From: DASRRB01 sp036732755
GTDB lineage: Bacteria; Planctomycetota; B15-G4; SIAN01
Length of the DNA: 43,636 bases
Direction: 5' to 3'
Assembly (NCBI GenBank): GCA_036732755.1
Contig: DAINBU010000029.1
Coordinates: 1 to 43,636 of the forward strand
Shown piece after piece: positions 6,868 through 15,865 of the stretch. A program made the translations under genes and the position numbers. Every line of letters starts with the position of its first letter. Positions within the stretch are counted from its first letter, which is position 1. The notes under the pieces are model-generated. The model did no database searches. It saw only the letters and a list, made by a program, of their open reading frames with translations, and had not been told where the DNA came from.

Positions 6868-9597
6868 ATGCGCGTGCGCTGGAGCGGAGTCGGGCTCCTT
6901 TTGATCGCGGCGGTCGCACTCCTGGGCGGCGCGACATGGCTGCTGACTCGCGACGCATCCGGCACGGATGCCTACGAGATTTCAGAAGCTCCAAGTCGAG
7001 CGCCCGCCGAGTTATCGCCTCGCGCGCAAGTACCCGCCGAGCCATCACCGGACGGGGCGTCAACACCCGTAGGTCGCGAAACTCCCGACGATGCATCGCG
7101 CGACGAGAGCGCCGAGCCCGTCGGCGTCGAACTGACGATCGTCGACGCGGCGACGAAACTGCCGGAACCGGATGCGATCGTCTGGTACATCGATCCGAGC
7201 GAGGAGGTGCGCGAGCTGAGGGAGCAGCTCTGGGACCAGTCCGACCTTCTGGTCGACCAGCTCGGACAGAAGTTGGAGATCGACCGGTACGCCCGCGTGA
7301 CCCTGCCCGCCGAGAGTCCGCTCCTGGTCGTGGCGCGCGCGACTGACCGATTCGGGCGCGCGTCGATCCGTCGCTCGGATGGGCCGAAGCAGCAGCTCGT
7401 GCTGCAGCCCGACCTGCCGCTCAAGGTGCGTGTCGTCGATCCGCGAGGAGCGCGCGTCGGCGATGCGCCGGTCGTGCTCGACGAGGTCGCGATTCCTGCG
7501 GTTACCGGGAATGACGAGGCGGCGCGACGTCCGGACCCCCTCGCGACGATGTCGCTCGAAGGCGGCAGCGTCGACTCGCTCGTGCGCCAGCTCGCGCGAG
7601 ACGGCGCGTCGTTCCTGTGGGACGGGAAGACCTCGCGCGACGCCGGCGAGGCCGAGGTCTCGCACGGTGCGCGATTGCTCCTCGACTTCAGCGAGCCCGA
7701 TCGTGTCGCGCGCCGCCGTGCGCTGCGCTTCCGTCTCGCCGTGCCCTCCCGTGAGGAGAACTCGCTGCTCGTCGATCCGCGTCTCGACGTGCACGACGCG
7801 GTCGTTCTCGTAGCGCCCGACCTCTCGACGGTGAGAGTCTCCGTCATCGGCGCCGACGGCGCGCCGGCAGCGACAGGGTTTCGCGTCATCACCTGTCTCG
7901 AAGGCGTCTCGAAACTCGACGCGAAGAAGCGCGCTCGCTTCCCGACGGGTGGCGGAGTTTCGGGCGACGGCAGTCCGCTCTCGCTGGTCGTCCCGATCCA
8001 GGAGCAGGTCGAGCTTCGGCTCCTGCCCGACGATCCGGGGCTCGCCGCTCGTCTCGAGGTCGTCGCGACGCCCGAGAAAGCGGACGAGTGCAAGGAAGTC
8101 ACGATCCGGCTGGAGAAACGGAGCACGCTGCGCACGCACGCCTCGGTCGGTCGGGCGATCGCGCCGGACGGGCGCGTCCTCGCGAACATCGCGATCTCCG
8201 CGGGAGCGATCACGTTCTTCGGCGAGACGCTCGGCGGAACCACGATCCGGACCGACGAGCACGGCGTGTTCACGATTCCAGAGGGCCGGTCGGGAATGGT
8301 GTGCATGCTGGCGCCGCTGTCCAATGCGCGCGAGGGACGTGACCCGTCGATGTGCGCGGTCGCCAACTGTCCACCAAACGTGAGCGGGGAGTCCCAGCTC
8401 CTCGGCGACGTGCAGTTCAAGGAGAGGTCTCTCCTCTTGTCGGGCCGCGTCACCAGTCCCGACGGCCACGGAATCCCACACGCGAAGGTGCGAGTGTGGT
8501 GGAGGGATCTCGACGTCTTCAACAACAAGCCCGACCAGTCGATCGTGACGGATCGCGCAGGACGCTTCGAGATGAGGGAGTCACGAGAAGTCGTCCGGCC
8601 ATCAACGCTTCGTGTTTCGGCCATCGCGATCGACTGGTTCACGCCGGGGACGACGATCGACGAGCGCGAATGGGCCGTGATCCCGACGGAGAAGTTCGCG
8701 ACCGGAGCAACGGATGTGCAGCTCGTCCTCCACCGCTGCGGCAGCGCGCGCGGCGAGTTCCAGCTCGAATCCGGCGTCGAGCCGACCGACCTGATCCTCG
8801 ATCCGAATCCGAGGTCGCTGATCCGCGCCGAGTTCGGACCGAAGAACACGTTCCGGATCATCGGCCCACCCTGGTCGTGCCTGCTCACCGTGAAGGCGCG
8901 CGGCGGGTCGATCCTCACCGACATCCCGCATGTCGAGCTGCGCGAGGACTGCATCACCGACGACTTCCGTCTGCAGCCGCTCGACTTGACCGGAACGATC
9001 CGCATGCCGATCGCGGTCGTCGGGAGCGATGGCGCGCCAATCCGCGGCGCGGTGCTAGTGGTGCTGCCGCCCGTCGGCCGCACGGTCACGCCGTCGAGCT
9101 GCGTCACAGATCCGTTCGGGCGCGAGTCGATCATTGCGGCGCGCGGCGACGGGCCGCTGCTCGTCGCGGCGGTGGGGCGCCGACTCGAAAGCGTGCCGAT
9201 CGAGCCGATCGAGAAGAGGATCGTCCTTCGCGAAGGGATTCACGTCACGGTGTCCCTCCCGGTCCCCGCTGACATTCCCGCGACGATCGTGGGTCACATC
9301 GTCGCGGAATACGAGTCGCCCTTGCGATCGGGCGGGCGCGACGGCGCCGTGATTGGGCGCGTCCGTGCACCTGCGCCCGATGCGCCGCTGAGCAGCGGTG
9401 TCTTCGAAACGGTGCTCTGCGGTGCCGGGTACTATCGGATCCGCGTATCCCTGCGCGGGAGCGACCGTTGGACGCCTCTCCACGGGACTTGGGACTCCTC
9501 TCGCATCATGGTGGTCGACGCCGCGGAGCCGCAGCGTTTCGAGTTGCACGTCCACCCCGATGAACTACGGCGAGTCGTCGAGCTGCTGCGTGAGTGA
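6868..9597 (+). CDS. Large membrane-anchored protein with carboxypeptidase-regulatory-like beta domains
   Basis: A 909-aa protein of unknown function. GGAGG lies 10 nt before the ATG. Residues about 7-27 are a single membrane anchor or uncleaved signal (SGVGLLLIAAVALLGGATWLL), followed by a Pro/Ser/Glu-rich linker to about residue 90. The rest is extracytoplasmic and all-beta, with recurring segments such as VKVRVVDPRGARVGDAPV, SGRVTSPDGHGIPHAKVRVWW and TDRAGRFEMRE, which match the look of carboxypeptidase-regulatory-like (CarboxypepD_reg/Cna-B-type) repeats. No catalytic motif is visible. Third-position GC appears lower by eye than in neighbours, as in the 682-aa protein at 16284. A surface or signalling-linked role is possible, but nothing shows it. 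Confidence 0.8.
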   Translation: MRVRWSGVGLLLIAAVALLGGATWLLTRDASGTDAYEISEAPSRAPAELSPRAQVPAEPSPDGASTPVGRETPDDASRDESAEPVGVELTIVDAATKLPEPDAIVWYIDPSEEVRELREQLWDQSDLLVDQLGQKLEIDRYARVTLPAESPLLVVARATDRFGRASIRRSDGPKQQLVLQPDLPLKVRVVDPRGARVGDAPVVLDEVAIPAVTGNDEAARRPDPLATMSLEGGSVDSLVRQLARDGASFLWDGKTSRDAGEAEVSHGARLLLDFSEPDRVARRRALRFRLAVPSREENSLLVDPRLDVHDAVVLVAPDLSTVRVSVIGADGAPAATGFRVITCLEGVSKLDAKKRARFPTGGGVSGDGSPLSLVVPIQEQVELRLLPDDPGLAARLEVVATPEKADECKEVTIRLEKRSTLRTHASVGRAIAPDGRVLANIAISAGAITFFGETLGGTTIRTDEHGVFTIPEGRSGMVCMLAPLSNAREGRDPSMCAVANCPPNVSGESQLLGDVQFKERSLLLSGRVTSPDGHGIPHAKVRVWWRDLDVFNNKPDQSIVTDRAGRFEMRESREVVRPSTLRVSAIAIDWFTPGTTIDEREWAVIPTEKFATGATDVQLVLHRCGSARGEFQLESGVEPTDLILDPNPRSLIRAEFGPKNTFRIIGPPWSCLLTVKARGGSILTDIPHVELREDCITDDFRLQPLDLTGTIRMPIAVVGSDGAPIRGAVLVVLPPVGRTVTPSSCVTDPFGRESIIAARGDGPLLVAAVGRRLESVPIEPIEKRIVLREGIHVTVSLPVPADIPATIVGHIVAEYESPLRSGGRDGAVIGRVRAPAPDAPLSSGVFETVLCGAGYYRIRVSLRGSDRWTPLHGTWDSSRIMVVDAAEPQRFELHVHPDELRRVVELLRE

Positions 9598-9676
9598 ATT
9601 CGAGGATCGCGGCGTACTGCAATGTTCCGCGCCACGAAGAACGTCGGCACGGACGAATCGCCTGAAGGGATCCGCG

Positions 9677-10333
9677 ATGAGCGTGCTGATGCCAGAACCG
9701 AGCAGGTTCCCGAAGTCCCGACCACGAACCATTGCAGGCGCCGGCTCGATCGCTGCGCTCGTGCTCGCCGCCAGCTGTTCGATCCTCGAGCCGCGCGAGG
9801 ATCCGACGCGCCTCTTCCTACTCACGTCGATCGGGGAGACGGCGGCACGGGCGGCGCCGGCGGAGGATGCTGCGCCGGCGGACGCCGCGAAGGGCTGGAT
9901 CGGGCTCGGGCCGGTGACCGTACCGGCCTACCTCGAGCGACCCGAGATCGTGCGGCGCGCCTCCGAGCACGAGCTCGCGCCGGCGCGCTCCGATCGTTGG
10001 GCGGAGCCGCTCGATCGCGCCGTCTTGCGCGTGCTCGCGCAGGATCTGGCGCAGGTCACGGGGCGGCGCGTCGTCGCCTATCCGTGGAAGACGACGCTCG
10101 CGCCGGCGTGCGTCGTCGCGGTCGACGTGACGCGCTTCGAGGCGGTCGAGGGGAAGCGGGTCGAGTTGGTCGCCGACGTCGACGTCACCCGTGCCGCCAA
10201 CGCCGCAACGGTGCGCCGCCACGAGCAGATCGCCGTCGCGCTCGCGGCGGACGACGGCGCCGCGATCGCGAAGGCGATGAGCGAGGCGGCGGCGGAGCTC
10301 GCGCGGCGGATCGCGGCCGCACTCGCGCCCTGA
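9677..10333 (+). CDS. PqiC/ABC_trans_aux-family lipoprotein
   Basis: A 218-aa outer-membrane-type lipoprotein with an N-terminal basic region and a lipobox LAASC near residue 35. The family (DUF330/PqiC) normally works with MCE-domain proteins and permeases in lipid traffic between membranes. Recognisable features are the early LFLLTS strand, a GLGPVTVPAYLERPEIVRR segment and the SDRWAEPLDRAVLRVLAQDL motif typical of the family. AAGGGA precedes the ATG. No MCE protein, ATPase or permease lies beside it here, which is unusual; they may be elsewhere in the genome. Confidence 0.82.
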   Translation: MSVLMPEPSRFPKSRPRTIAGAGSIAALVLAASCSILEPREDPTRLFLLTSIGETAARAAPAEDAAPADAAKGWIGLGPVTVPAYLERPEIVRRASEHELAPARSDRWAEPLDRAVLRVLAQDLAQVTGRRVVAYPWKTTLAPACVVAVDVTRFEAVEGKRVELVADVDVTRAANAATVRRHEQIAVALAADDGAAIAKAMSEAAAELARRIAAALAP

Positions 10334-10341
10334 GCGGATCG

Positions 10342-10365
10342 GCGCCGCGGAGACTCTTGCGGCGC
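10342..10365. terminator. Hairpin between convergent genes
   Basis: Seven-bp stem GCGCCGC / GCGGCGC with a 10-nt loop in the 31-bp gap between the convergent PqiC-like and M23 genes. No clear T-tract on either strand, so terminator function is only likely by position. Confidence 0.4.
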
Positions 10366-11252
10366 TACGGCTTGCGCGCTGCGATCCACGTGGACGGCGG
10401 TAGCCACTCGTCGACGGTCGCGCGGTCGCCGTAGCCGCTGCACCAGGACACGATGTCGGCGGGCTTCTTTCCCGGCGCGGTGCTGCCGACCAGGAGCGAG
10501 AGCAGGACGCTCGGCGTGCGCGGGTCGCGGCTCGCCGTCTTCACGCGCACGAGCACGCTCGTCTCCGACTGCGGCACGAGCTCGATCTCTCCCTTGAGCG
10601 GCGGCCCGTCGCCGGTCGGGATGCCGGTCGTGCGCGCCTCCTCCTCGAGGTGCCGGCGAAACGACGGCGCGATCTGGAGGTAGGGGCCGCGGTGGAGGCC
10701 GAAGTGGAGGTGCGCGGGATAGTTGCCGTTCTCCTCGCTGCGGTCCTTGCCGATGCGGCCGATCGGCTGGCCGCGCTTCACGGCGTCGCCGGCCGCGACG
10801 CGCCGGTCGGCGGCGAGGTGGACCGAGACGGAGCAGACCGCGGCGAGGCCGTCGATCGGCGGGTCGAGCGGGTGCTCGATCACGACGACGTTGCCGAGGT
10901 TCCAGTGGACGCGCTTCTTCTCGTCGACCCAGCTCGGGCTGAAGTCGGAGTAACGCACGACGCCGTCGGCGACGGCGCGCACCTCGGTGCCGGCCGGGAG
11001 CCAGACGTCCTCGGCGAGGTGCCACGAGCCGGCGAACGGCGACCGGTCGTCGGTCCCGTCATCGGCGATGTGCGCCCCGAAGTTCCCCTTGCCGCGCAGC
11101 CCGCCGAGGTAGCCGTCGCAAGGGAACTGGAACGCTGGCGCCTGCGCGGGCGGGCGCGCCGGATCGCCTTGCGCAGACACGCCTTGTCCCCGCGCGACGG
11201 CGAGCAGCGCCGCCGCGACGGCGGCGCGCGCGAGCCACGGATCGAGGCGCAC
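10365..11252 (-). CDS. Secreted M23-family (LytM-like) peptidase domain protein
   Basis: A 295-aa protein with a signal peptide (WLARAAVAAALLAVARG) when read from the GTG at 11252, which has GGGAG 6 nt upstream. A longer reading frame to 11321 begins with TTG and adds a poorly fitting N terminus. The M23 zinc site is visible: His 78 and Asp 82 in WHLAEDVWLPAGTEV and the HLHF motif in YPAHLHFGLHRG. AVADGVVRYSDF and RGQPIGRIGKD also match the lysostaphin-like fold. Family members cut peptidoglycan cross-links or serve as amidase activators. The C-terminal 100 residues form a beta-rich extension without recognised motif. Confidence 0.85.
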   Translation of the reverse strand: MRLDPWLARAAVAAALLAVARGQGVSAQGDPARPPAQAPAFQFPCDGYLGGLRGKGNFGAHIADDGTDDRSPFAGSWHLAEDVWLPAGTEVRAVADGVVRYSDFSPSWVDEKKRVHWNLGNVVVIEHPLDPPIDGLAAVCSVSVHLAADRRVAAGDAVKRGQPIGRIGKDRSEENGNYPAHLHFGLHRGPYLQIAPSFRRHLEEEARTTGIPTGDGPPLKGEIELVPQSETSVLVRVKTASRDPRTPSVLLSLLVGSTAPGKKPADIVSWCSGYGDRATVDEWLPPSTWIAARKP

Positions 11253-11357
11253 GCGGAACTCCCGGATCGATGCGCGGCGCGGCGGAAACAGCCGGGCGGG
11301 ATCGCGCGGTCGCGGATTCAACCGCGCGGCGCGACCCCGCCCGATCCAATCATCGGA

Positions 11358-12518
11358 TCACAGCGGCCAGTTGTAGTCCTTGCGGTAGGCGCGGTAGACG
11401 AGTCGGCTGCCGCCCGCGTCGGTGAAGGGCGCCAGGTACTCCCAGACGATCGTCCCGGCCGCGTCGATCTCGAACAAGCGGCCGCGCGCGCCCTGGCAGA
11501 TGAGCGTGTTGCCGTTGGGGAGGCGGTCGGCGCTGCTCACGATGTCGGACCAGAAGTCGCGGACGTTCTGCCCCGACTGGCGGGCGTCGTAGCTCCAGAC
11601 CACCTGCTTCGTCACCGGGTCGATCTCGACGATGCGCGAGAACCCGGGCGCGCGCCGGAGCAGCGGGTAGCCGGTGCCCGAGCCGTTGTCGAAGACGAGG
11701 ATGTTGCCGGCGCCCGGCAGCCCGAGCGGGATCATGTGGGGGTAGTGCTGCCCGAAGGTGAGATGGTCGTCCGGCCCGACCTTCCAGACGATGCTCCCGG
11801 TCGCCTTCTCGATGATGAAGATCGTGTTCGTGTAGCGCTGGCTGACGATGATGTTGCCTGCAGCGAGCGCCGGGTCGGTGTGGTTGTTGGGCGGGATCTC
11901 GCTGATCGAGTTGGCGTGGGCCCAGTCGCCGCCCTGCGCGCCGATCAGCTGCTTCGCCTGGTCGGTGAAGCCGAATTCGGTCGCGTGCTGCCAGGTGTAC
12001 CACTCCCAGACCACGTTGCCGGCCGGGTCGACCTCGATGATCAGGTCGTCGGTCAGCGTGATCGGCGAGATCTCGGTGATGAGGATCTTCTGCAGCCCGA
12101 GCAGCAGGCTGTTGCCGTTGGCCAGGCGCTCGCTGTCGTGGTGGAACGACGAGCCGAGGGGCGCGTTGTTCGGCATGTCGAAGTGCCAGACCAGGTTGCC
12201 CAGCTGGTCGAGCTCGCCGCAGCTGAGGTTCGGGCCGTTCGAGTTGAGCGGCTGGATGAAGGCCATGATGTGGCCGTGGTCGAGCGGCTCGACCGTGTTG
12301 AGCTCGAAGCCCGGCGCCGGGTTCGTCCACGTGGTCACGACGCTGCCGTCCATGTCGATCTGGTAGGCGTTGCCGTCGGCGCCGAGGAAGATCGTGTATC
12401 CGTCGAAGGTCTTGGTGGGGTCCCAGATCGTGGTGCCCGTCGGATAGACGGTCTGGGCGGCCGCGACCGACGTCGCGAGCAGCGACGCAATCGCGACGGA
12501 AATTCCTCGGACAAGCAT
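11358..12518 (-). CDS. Secreted arylsulfotransferase-like beta-propeller protein
   Basis: A 386-aa exported protein. AAGGGGATCACC precedes the ATG, and the N terminus MLVRGISVAIASLLATSVAAA is a signal peptide. The body is a propeller of repeated units such as GNAYQIDMDGSVVTTW, GNVVWEWYTWQHA and GTIVWEYLAPF, the hallmark of arylsulfotransferase (ASST)-type proteins, with conserved-looking His positions in LDHGHIMAF and FHHDSERLANGN. Members move sulfate between phenolic compounds, but many planctomycete homologues have unknown activity. Transcribed away from the glutathione peroxidase gene. Confidence 0.78.
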   Translation of the reverse strand: MLVRGISVAIASLLATSVAAAQTVYPTGTTIWDPTKTFDGYTIFLGADGNAYQIDMDGSVVTTWTNPAPGFELNTVEPLDHGHIMAFIQPLNSNGPNLSCGELDQLGNLVWHFDMPNNAPLGSSFHHDSERLANGNSLLLGLQKILITEISPITLTDDLIIEVDPAGNVVWEWYTWQHATEFGFTDQAKQLIGAQGGDWAHANSISEIPPNNHTDPALAAGNIIVSQRYTNTIFIIEKATGSIVWKVGPDDHLTFGQHYPHMIPLGLPGAGNILVFDNGSGTGYPLLRRAPGFSRIVEIDPVTKQVVWSYDARQSGQNVRDFWSDIVSSADRLPNGNTLICQGARGRLFEIDAAGTIVWEYLAPFTDAGGSRLVYRAYRKDYNWPL

Positions 12519-12741
12519 GGTGATCCCCTTTCGAATGATGGTGGACGGACCCGGATGAGGCGGACGGAAGGTCGCGGAGGCTAGTGCATGGAGCTCGATC
12601 AGTGACGGGGTAAGCCGGAAGAATGTCAGACGCGTGACGGCGACTGGACGCGCCCCCCCCGGGAGTGGTGCAATGGCCGGTTCCTGCCGCCCCATGGAAG
12701 AACCGGATGGATTGGAAGAACCGGACGAAAAGGAGCACGCC
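12519..12741. other. Divergent intergenic region with a C-tract
   Basis: The 223-bp region between the divergent arylsulfotransferase-like and glutathione peroxidase genes. It contains a run of C residues followed by GGGAG near 12650-12665, and must hold both promoters. No clear promoter consensus or operator was recognised by eye. Confidence 0.5.
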
Positions 12742-13344
12742 GTGAAAGTTCCCCTTGCGCTCGCCGCTGCCGTGTCGCTCTTCGCCCTCGCATCGGGCCC
12801 GCTCGACTTCACCGTGAAGGACATCGACGGGAAGGACGTCGACCTCGCGAAGACCTACAAGGGCAAGGTCGTCTTGATGGTCAACGTCGCGAGCAAGTGC
12901 GGACTGACGCCGCAGTACGAAGAGCTCGAGAAGCTCTACGGGGGCTACAAGGCGCGCGGCCTCGTGATCCTCGGCTTCCCGGCGAACGAGTTCGGCGCGC
13001 AGGAGCCCGGCACCAACAGCGAGATCAAGGAGTTCTGCACCTCGAAGTACAAGGTCACCTTCCCGATGTACTCGAAGATCGTCGTGAAGGGCGAGGGCAT
13101 CCACCCGCTCTACAAGTTCCTGACGGAGAAGGAGACCGATCCCGCCTACGCCGGCGAGATCAAGTGGAACTTCACGAAGTTCCTGGTCGGCCGCGACGGC
13201 AAGCTCGCCGCGCGCTTCGAGCCGAAGACGACGCCCTCTTCCAAGGAGGTCGTCGCGGCGATCGAAGCGGCGCTCGGTCCGGCGGAGGTGAAGAAGGACG
13301 AGCCGAAGAATGCGGATCCGAAGAAGGGGGAGCCGAAGAAGTAA
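12742..13344 (+). CDS. Secreted glutathione peroxidase-like thiol peroxidase
   Basis: A 200-aa protein reducing peroxides with a catalytic Cys. The GTG start is chosen because AAGGAG lies just upstream and it gives a signal peptide (MKVPLALAAAVSLFALASG); longer frames to 12634 have no such feature. The active site is Cys 53 in NVASKCGLTPQYEELEKLY, with the conserved Gln in GFPANEFGAQEPG and Trp/Asn in IKWNFTKFLV. Bacterial members usually use thioredoxin. The C terminus carries a Lys/Pro/Glu-rich low-complexity tail of about 17 residues with repeated EPKK/DPKK units. A bidirectional terminator follows. Confidence 0.93.
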   Translation: MKVPLALAAAVSLFALASGPLDFTVKDIDGKDVDLAKTYKGKVVLMVNVASKCGLTPQYEELEKLYGGYKARGLVILGFPANEFGAQEPGTNSEIKEFCTSKYKVTFPMYSKIVVKGEGIHPLYKFLTEKETDPAYAGEIKWNFTKFLVGRDGKLAARFEPKTTPSSKEVVAAIEAALGPAEVKKDEPKNADPKKGEPKK

Positions 13345-13399
13345 GGGCGATCCCGCAGTAAGCGGCCTCGAGCTCGCGCGCTCCTATATGTGGAAGGAT

Positions 13400-13430
13400 C
13401 GGCGCCCCGCCCCGGCGGGGCGCCGTCGTT
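13400..13430. terminator. Terminator hairpin between convergent genes
   Basis: Perfect inverted repeat CGGCGCCCCG / CGGGGCGCCG (13400-13409 and 13416-13425), extendable to an 11-bp stem with a 4-nt loop, followed by TCGTTT on the plus strand. It lies 55 nt after the glutathione peroxidase stop and before the convergent gene ending at 13463. Confidence 0.75.
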
Positions 13431-13462
13431 TCGCGGAGTTCCCTTTCGGCGCGTAGGCGAAG

Positions 13463-13858
13463 TCAGGGCTCGATCACGCGCGGCTTGCCGTCGGCGCCCG
13501 TGAGCGCGATGCGCGTCGTGTTCGGGCGCTCCTTCGTGCCGGCGCGACGCGCGACCATGTGGATGCCGGGCTCGGTCGTCTCGTCCGCCAGCAGGAGCCC
13601 CGAGCCGCCCTCGCCCGCGCCGAGCTTCACGCGGATCGTCCCCTCCCGGTCGAAGAGCCGGAAGACGACCTCGCCGTCGGCCTCGACGCGCAGGCTCGAG
13701 CGCACCTTGCCGCGCTCGTCGATGATCTCGAGTTTGCGACCACGCAGCACGCCTTCGTCCGCCGCGGCGGGCTGCGCCTGCCGCATCGCGACGAGCACGC
13801 ACGCCAGCAGCGCGAAGTTCACGAGCGTGAGGAACGCGGCGACGCGATGCAACCTCAT
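13463..13858 (-). CDS. Membrane-anchored or secreted protein of unknown function
   Basis: A 131-aa protein. GAGGAG lies 6 nt before the ATG. The N terminus MRLHRVAAFLTLVNFALLACVLVAM is a signal anchor, followed by an Ala-rich linker and a beta-rich domain with repeating short strands such as LEIIDERGKVRSSLRVEADGE and MVARRAGTKERPNTTRIALTG. This pattern recalls small planctomycete proteins that repeat 'D-x-x-G-x-x-R' units, but no named family is recognised. It is the last gene of a probable operon with the propeller protein at 13895 and the broken methyltransferase. Confidence 0.7.
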   Translation of the reverse strand: MRLHRVAAFLTLVNFALLACVLVAMRQAQPAAADEGVLRGRKLEIIDERGKVRSSLRVEADGEVVFRLFDREGTIRVKLGAGEGGSGLLLADETTEPGIHMVARRAGTKERPNTTRIALTGADGKPRVIEP

Positions 13859-13894
13859 GGAAGGCTCCTCGGAGCGCGCGCGGCCGACGGCCGC

Positions 13895-14908
13895 TCACTT
13901 CCCGTAGATCTGGATCTGGAACTCTCCGGCCGCGCCGGTCAGGAGCGCGACTTCGTGCGTCTTGTTGTCGAGCGCGAACGCCGGCGACGTCGCGTCGGTC
14001 GCGAGGTGCTCGACGACGGTGAAGCGGTCGGGCGAGTCGAGGTGGACGACCGAGAGGCTCCGGTCGCCGGTCCGCGCGAGGACGCACTGCGTCCCCGGGT
14101 CGAAGGCGAAGGCGTGCACCTCGCGGCGCAGCAGGAGCGTCGCGACGGCCTTGCCGCTCTCGGCGTTCACGACGGCGAGCTGGTCCTCCGCGACGCCGAG
14201 GAAGAGGCGGCGCGACGCGGGGTCGACGGCGATCCCGCGCTTCAGCCGGAGCGGGTCGACCGCGAAGCGCTTGACGACCTCGAGCTTCTTGAGGTCGACG
14301 ACGAGGATCTCGCTCTTCTGGGGGTTCGCGACCCAGAGCCGCCCCTTGCCGTCGCCGGCGGCCTCGCCCGGCGGCGCGCCGAGCGCCACCGAGCCGAGGA
14401 CGGCGCCGCTCTTCGCGTCGATCGCCGTGACGTCGCAGCTCTTCTCGTTCACCGTGAAGACGCGCTGGAGCGACGCGTCGTAGCTGGCCGACACGGGGCC
14501 GCCGCCCGTCTTCGCCTCGAAGGTCGGGACCGCCGTCGCGAGGTCGAACGCGGTCAGCGCGTCGGTCGCGGCGTGGCTCACGAAGCCGAGCTTGAGATCG
14601 GGCGCGAGCGCGACCGCGTGGTGCGACTCGGGGACCGACATCGACCCGACCTCCTTGCCGGTCGCGGTCTCCACGACGGCGACCTCGGTCGTGCGCACGA
14701 CGTAGATGCGGCCGGCCGCGCCGTCGATCGTGAAGGCGGAGGGCGGCTCCGCGCCGCCGATCGGGAGCGTCCGGACGAGGTGGAATCCGGCCGGCTTCGC
14801 CTTCGGCTTCGTCCCTTGCGCGGCCGCCTTCGCGACGAGACCGAGGCCCGCGAGCGCGAGCGTGAGCGCGCCTGCGAAGGCCGGAAATCGTCGCGCCCAC
14901 CGCGGCAT
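13895..14908 (-). CDS. Secreted YncE-like beta-propeller protein
   Basis: A 337-aa exported protein with GAGGAG about 9 nt before the ATG and a signal peptide (FAGALTLALAGLGLVAKAAA). The mature part repeats 40-45-residue blades of the YVTN/YncE type, for example GRIYVVRTTEVAVVETATGKEVGS, VFTVNEKSCDVTAIDAKSGAVLGS and RLWVANPQKSEILVVDLKKLEVV. About seven blades fit the length. Such propellers bind ligands or partners; no catalytic site is evident. It lies 36 bp before the 131-aa gene on the same strand and is probably cotranscribed with it. Confidence 0.82.
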   Translation of the reverse strand: MPRWARRFPAFAGALTLALAGLGLVAKAAAQGTKPKAKPAGFHLVRTLPIGGAEPPSAFTIDGAAGRIYVVRTTEVAVVETATGKEVGSMSVPESHHAVALAPDLKLGFVSHAATDALTAFDLATAVPTFEAKTGGGPVSASYDASLQRVFTVNEKSCDVTAIDAKSGAVLGSVALGAPPGEAAGDGKGRLWVANPQKSEILVVDLKKLEVVKRFAVDPLRLKRGIAVDPASRRLFLGVAEDQLAVVNAESGKAVATLLLRREVHAFAFDPGTQCVLARTGDRSLSVVHLDSPDRFTVVEHLATDATSPAFALDNKTHEVALLTGAAGEFQIQIYGK

Positions 14909-14974
14909 GTCGGCGAACTCCTCGAGGGGAGCGGTCGGCCGCCGAGGATGCGGTGCGTGCCGACGGCGGTCAAG

Positions 14975-15699
14975 TCAGCGCGCGCGCGAGGCCGGCTCCG
15001 CGCGGGGCCTCGACGCGCGTCGGGGCGCGAAGACGCGATCGCTCTCCAGGATCGAGGCGACCAGGTAGTAGATCGACTCGAGGAACGGCAGGACCGCCCA
15101 GTCGGGATGGGGGAAGCGCAGCGCGAGGAAGACCCCCCAGATCGTCGCGACGGTGCCGAAGTACTGCGGATGGGCGAGGACCGAGTAGGGGAAGCGGTCG
15201 CAGCGCGCGACGCGGTGGCCAAAACGGACACCATAGAACATCCCGACCCAACCAAACAAGGCGTCAACATCAGCCGTGATTTAAACGGCGGCGGCGCGTT
15301 GGTGCGACCAGCTCCCCCGCGCGACGAACGCGGCCCTGNNNNNNNNNNCCACCCGTGCACGAGCATCACCGCTCGGCCCGACCCGAGCCGCCACGCCGCG
15401 AGGACGTTGAGCGTCTGGCCCGCGACGATCAGCAGGCCGCCGAGCACGATCGCCTCGTCGCTCGAACTCAACGCGAGCGGGCCGCCGCGCGAGTACCACA
15501 GGCACCACCCCGCGAAGACCGCGACTTGCAAGGCCTTGAAGGCGTAGAAGGCGCGCTCGAGCGCGGTCACGCCGTCGCTCCCGAGTCCGAAGCGGCGGCC
15601 GGCGCGGCGGAACGCCTCGGGCCGGTGCCACGCGAAGACGTAGCAGATCCGCTCGAGCGAGAGGAGCGCGGCGGCGAGCAAGGGGACGAGGAGGGTCAC
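14975..15699 (-). pseudogene. Phospholipid/isoprenylcysteine-type membrane methyltransferase split by an assembly gap
   Basis: Two pieces of one membrane protein flank the N run. The N-terminal piece (GTG at 15699 to 15349) is 117 codons with three hydrophobic segments and ends at MLVHGW. The C-terminal piece (to the stop at 14975) contains GMFYGVRFGH, then FPYSVLAHPQYFG and IWGVFLALRFPH, typical of PEMT/ICMT-like S-adenosylmethionine methyltransferases. Between the gap and FGWVGMFYG the frame has a TAA stop (in GTTTAAATC), and the pieces are in different nominal frames. The damage is more likely an assembly artefact than real mutation, since the gap size is a placeholder and the flank has odd composition. 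Confidence 0.7.
15339..15348. other. Assembly gap (10 N)
   Basis: Ten undetermined bases inside the methyltransferase gene. The left flank (about 15219-15290) is distinctly less GC-rich than the surroundings and includes TTTAAA. Confidence 0.99.
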
Positions 15700-15865
15700 G
15701 TTCCCGCAAGAGCTATCCGACGCGCGCCCGTTCCCGAAACGGCGCGCGCCCGCCCCGTTTGAAGATCGTATGAATGGCGTCCCGCTCGCAACGCGCCGCC
15801 TCGCGCGATCGCGGCGGGACTTTCGCACTTCTTCACGCGCCAATTCGAACCGGGAGCCCCGCGCC

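Noticed and set aside
10650..12584. A 644-aa plus-strand frame
   Set aside because: It is antisense to the M23 peptidase and arylsulfotransferase-like genes and has an Arg/Asp/Val-repetitive composition typical of shadow frames.
15349..15699. The broken methyltransferase as a natural pseudogene
   Set aside because: The break coincides with an N gap and odd-composition flank, so assembly error is the simpler explanation.
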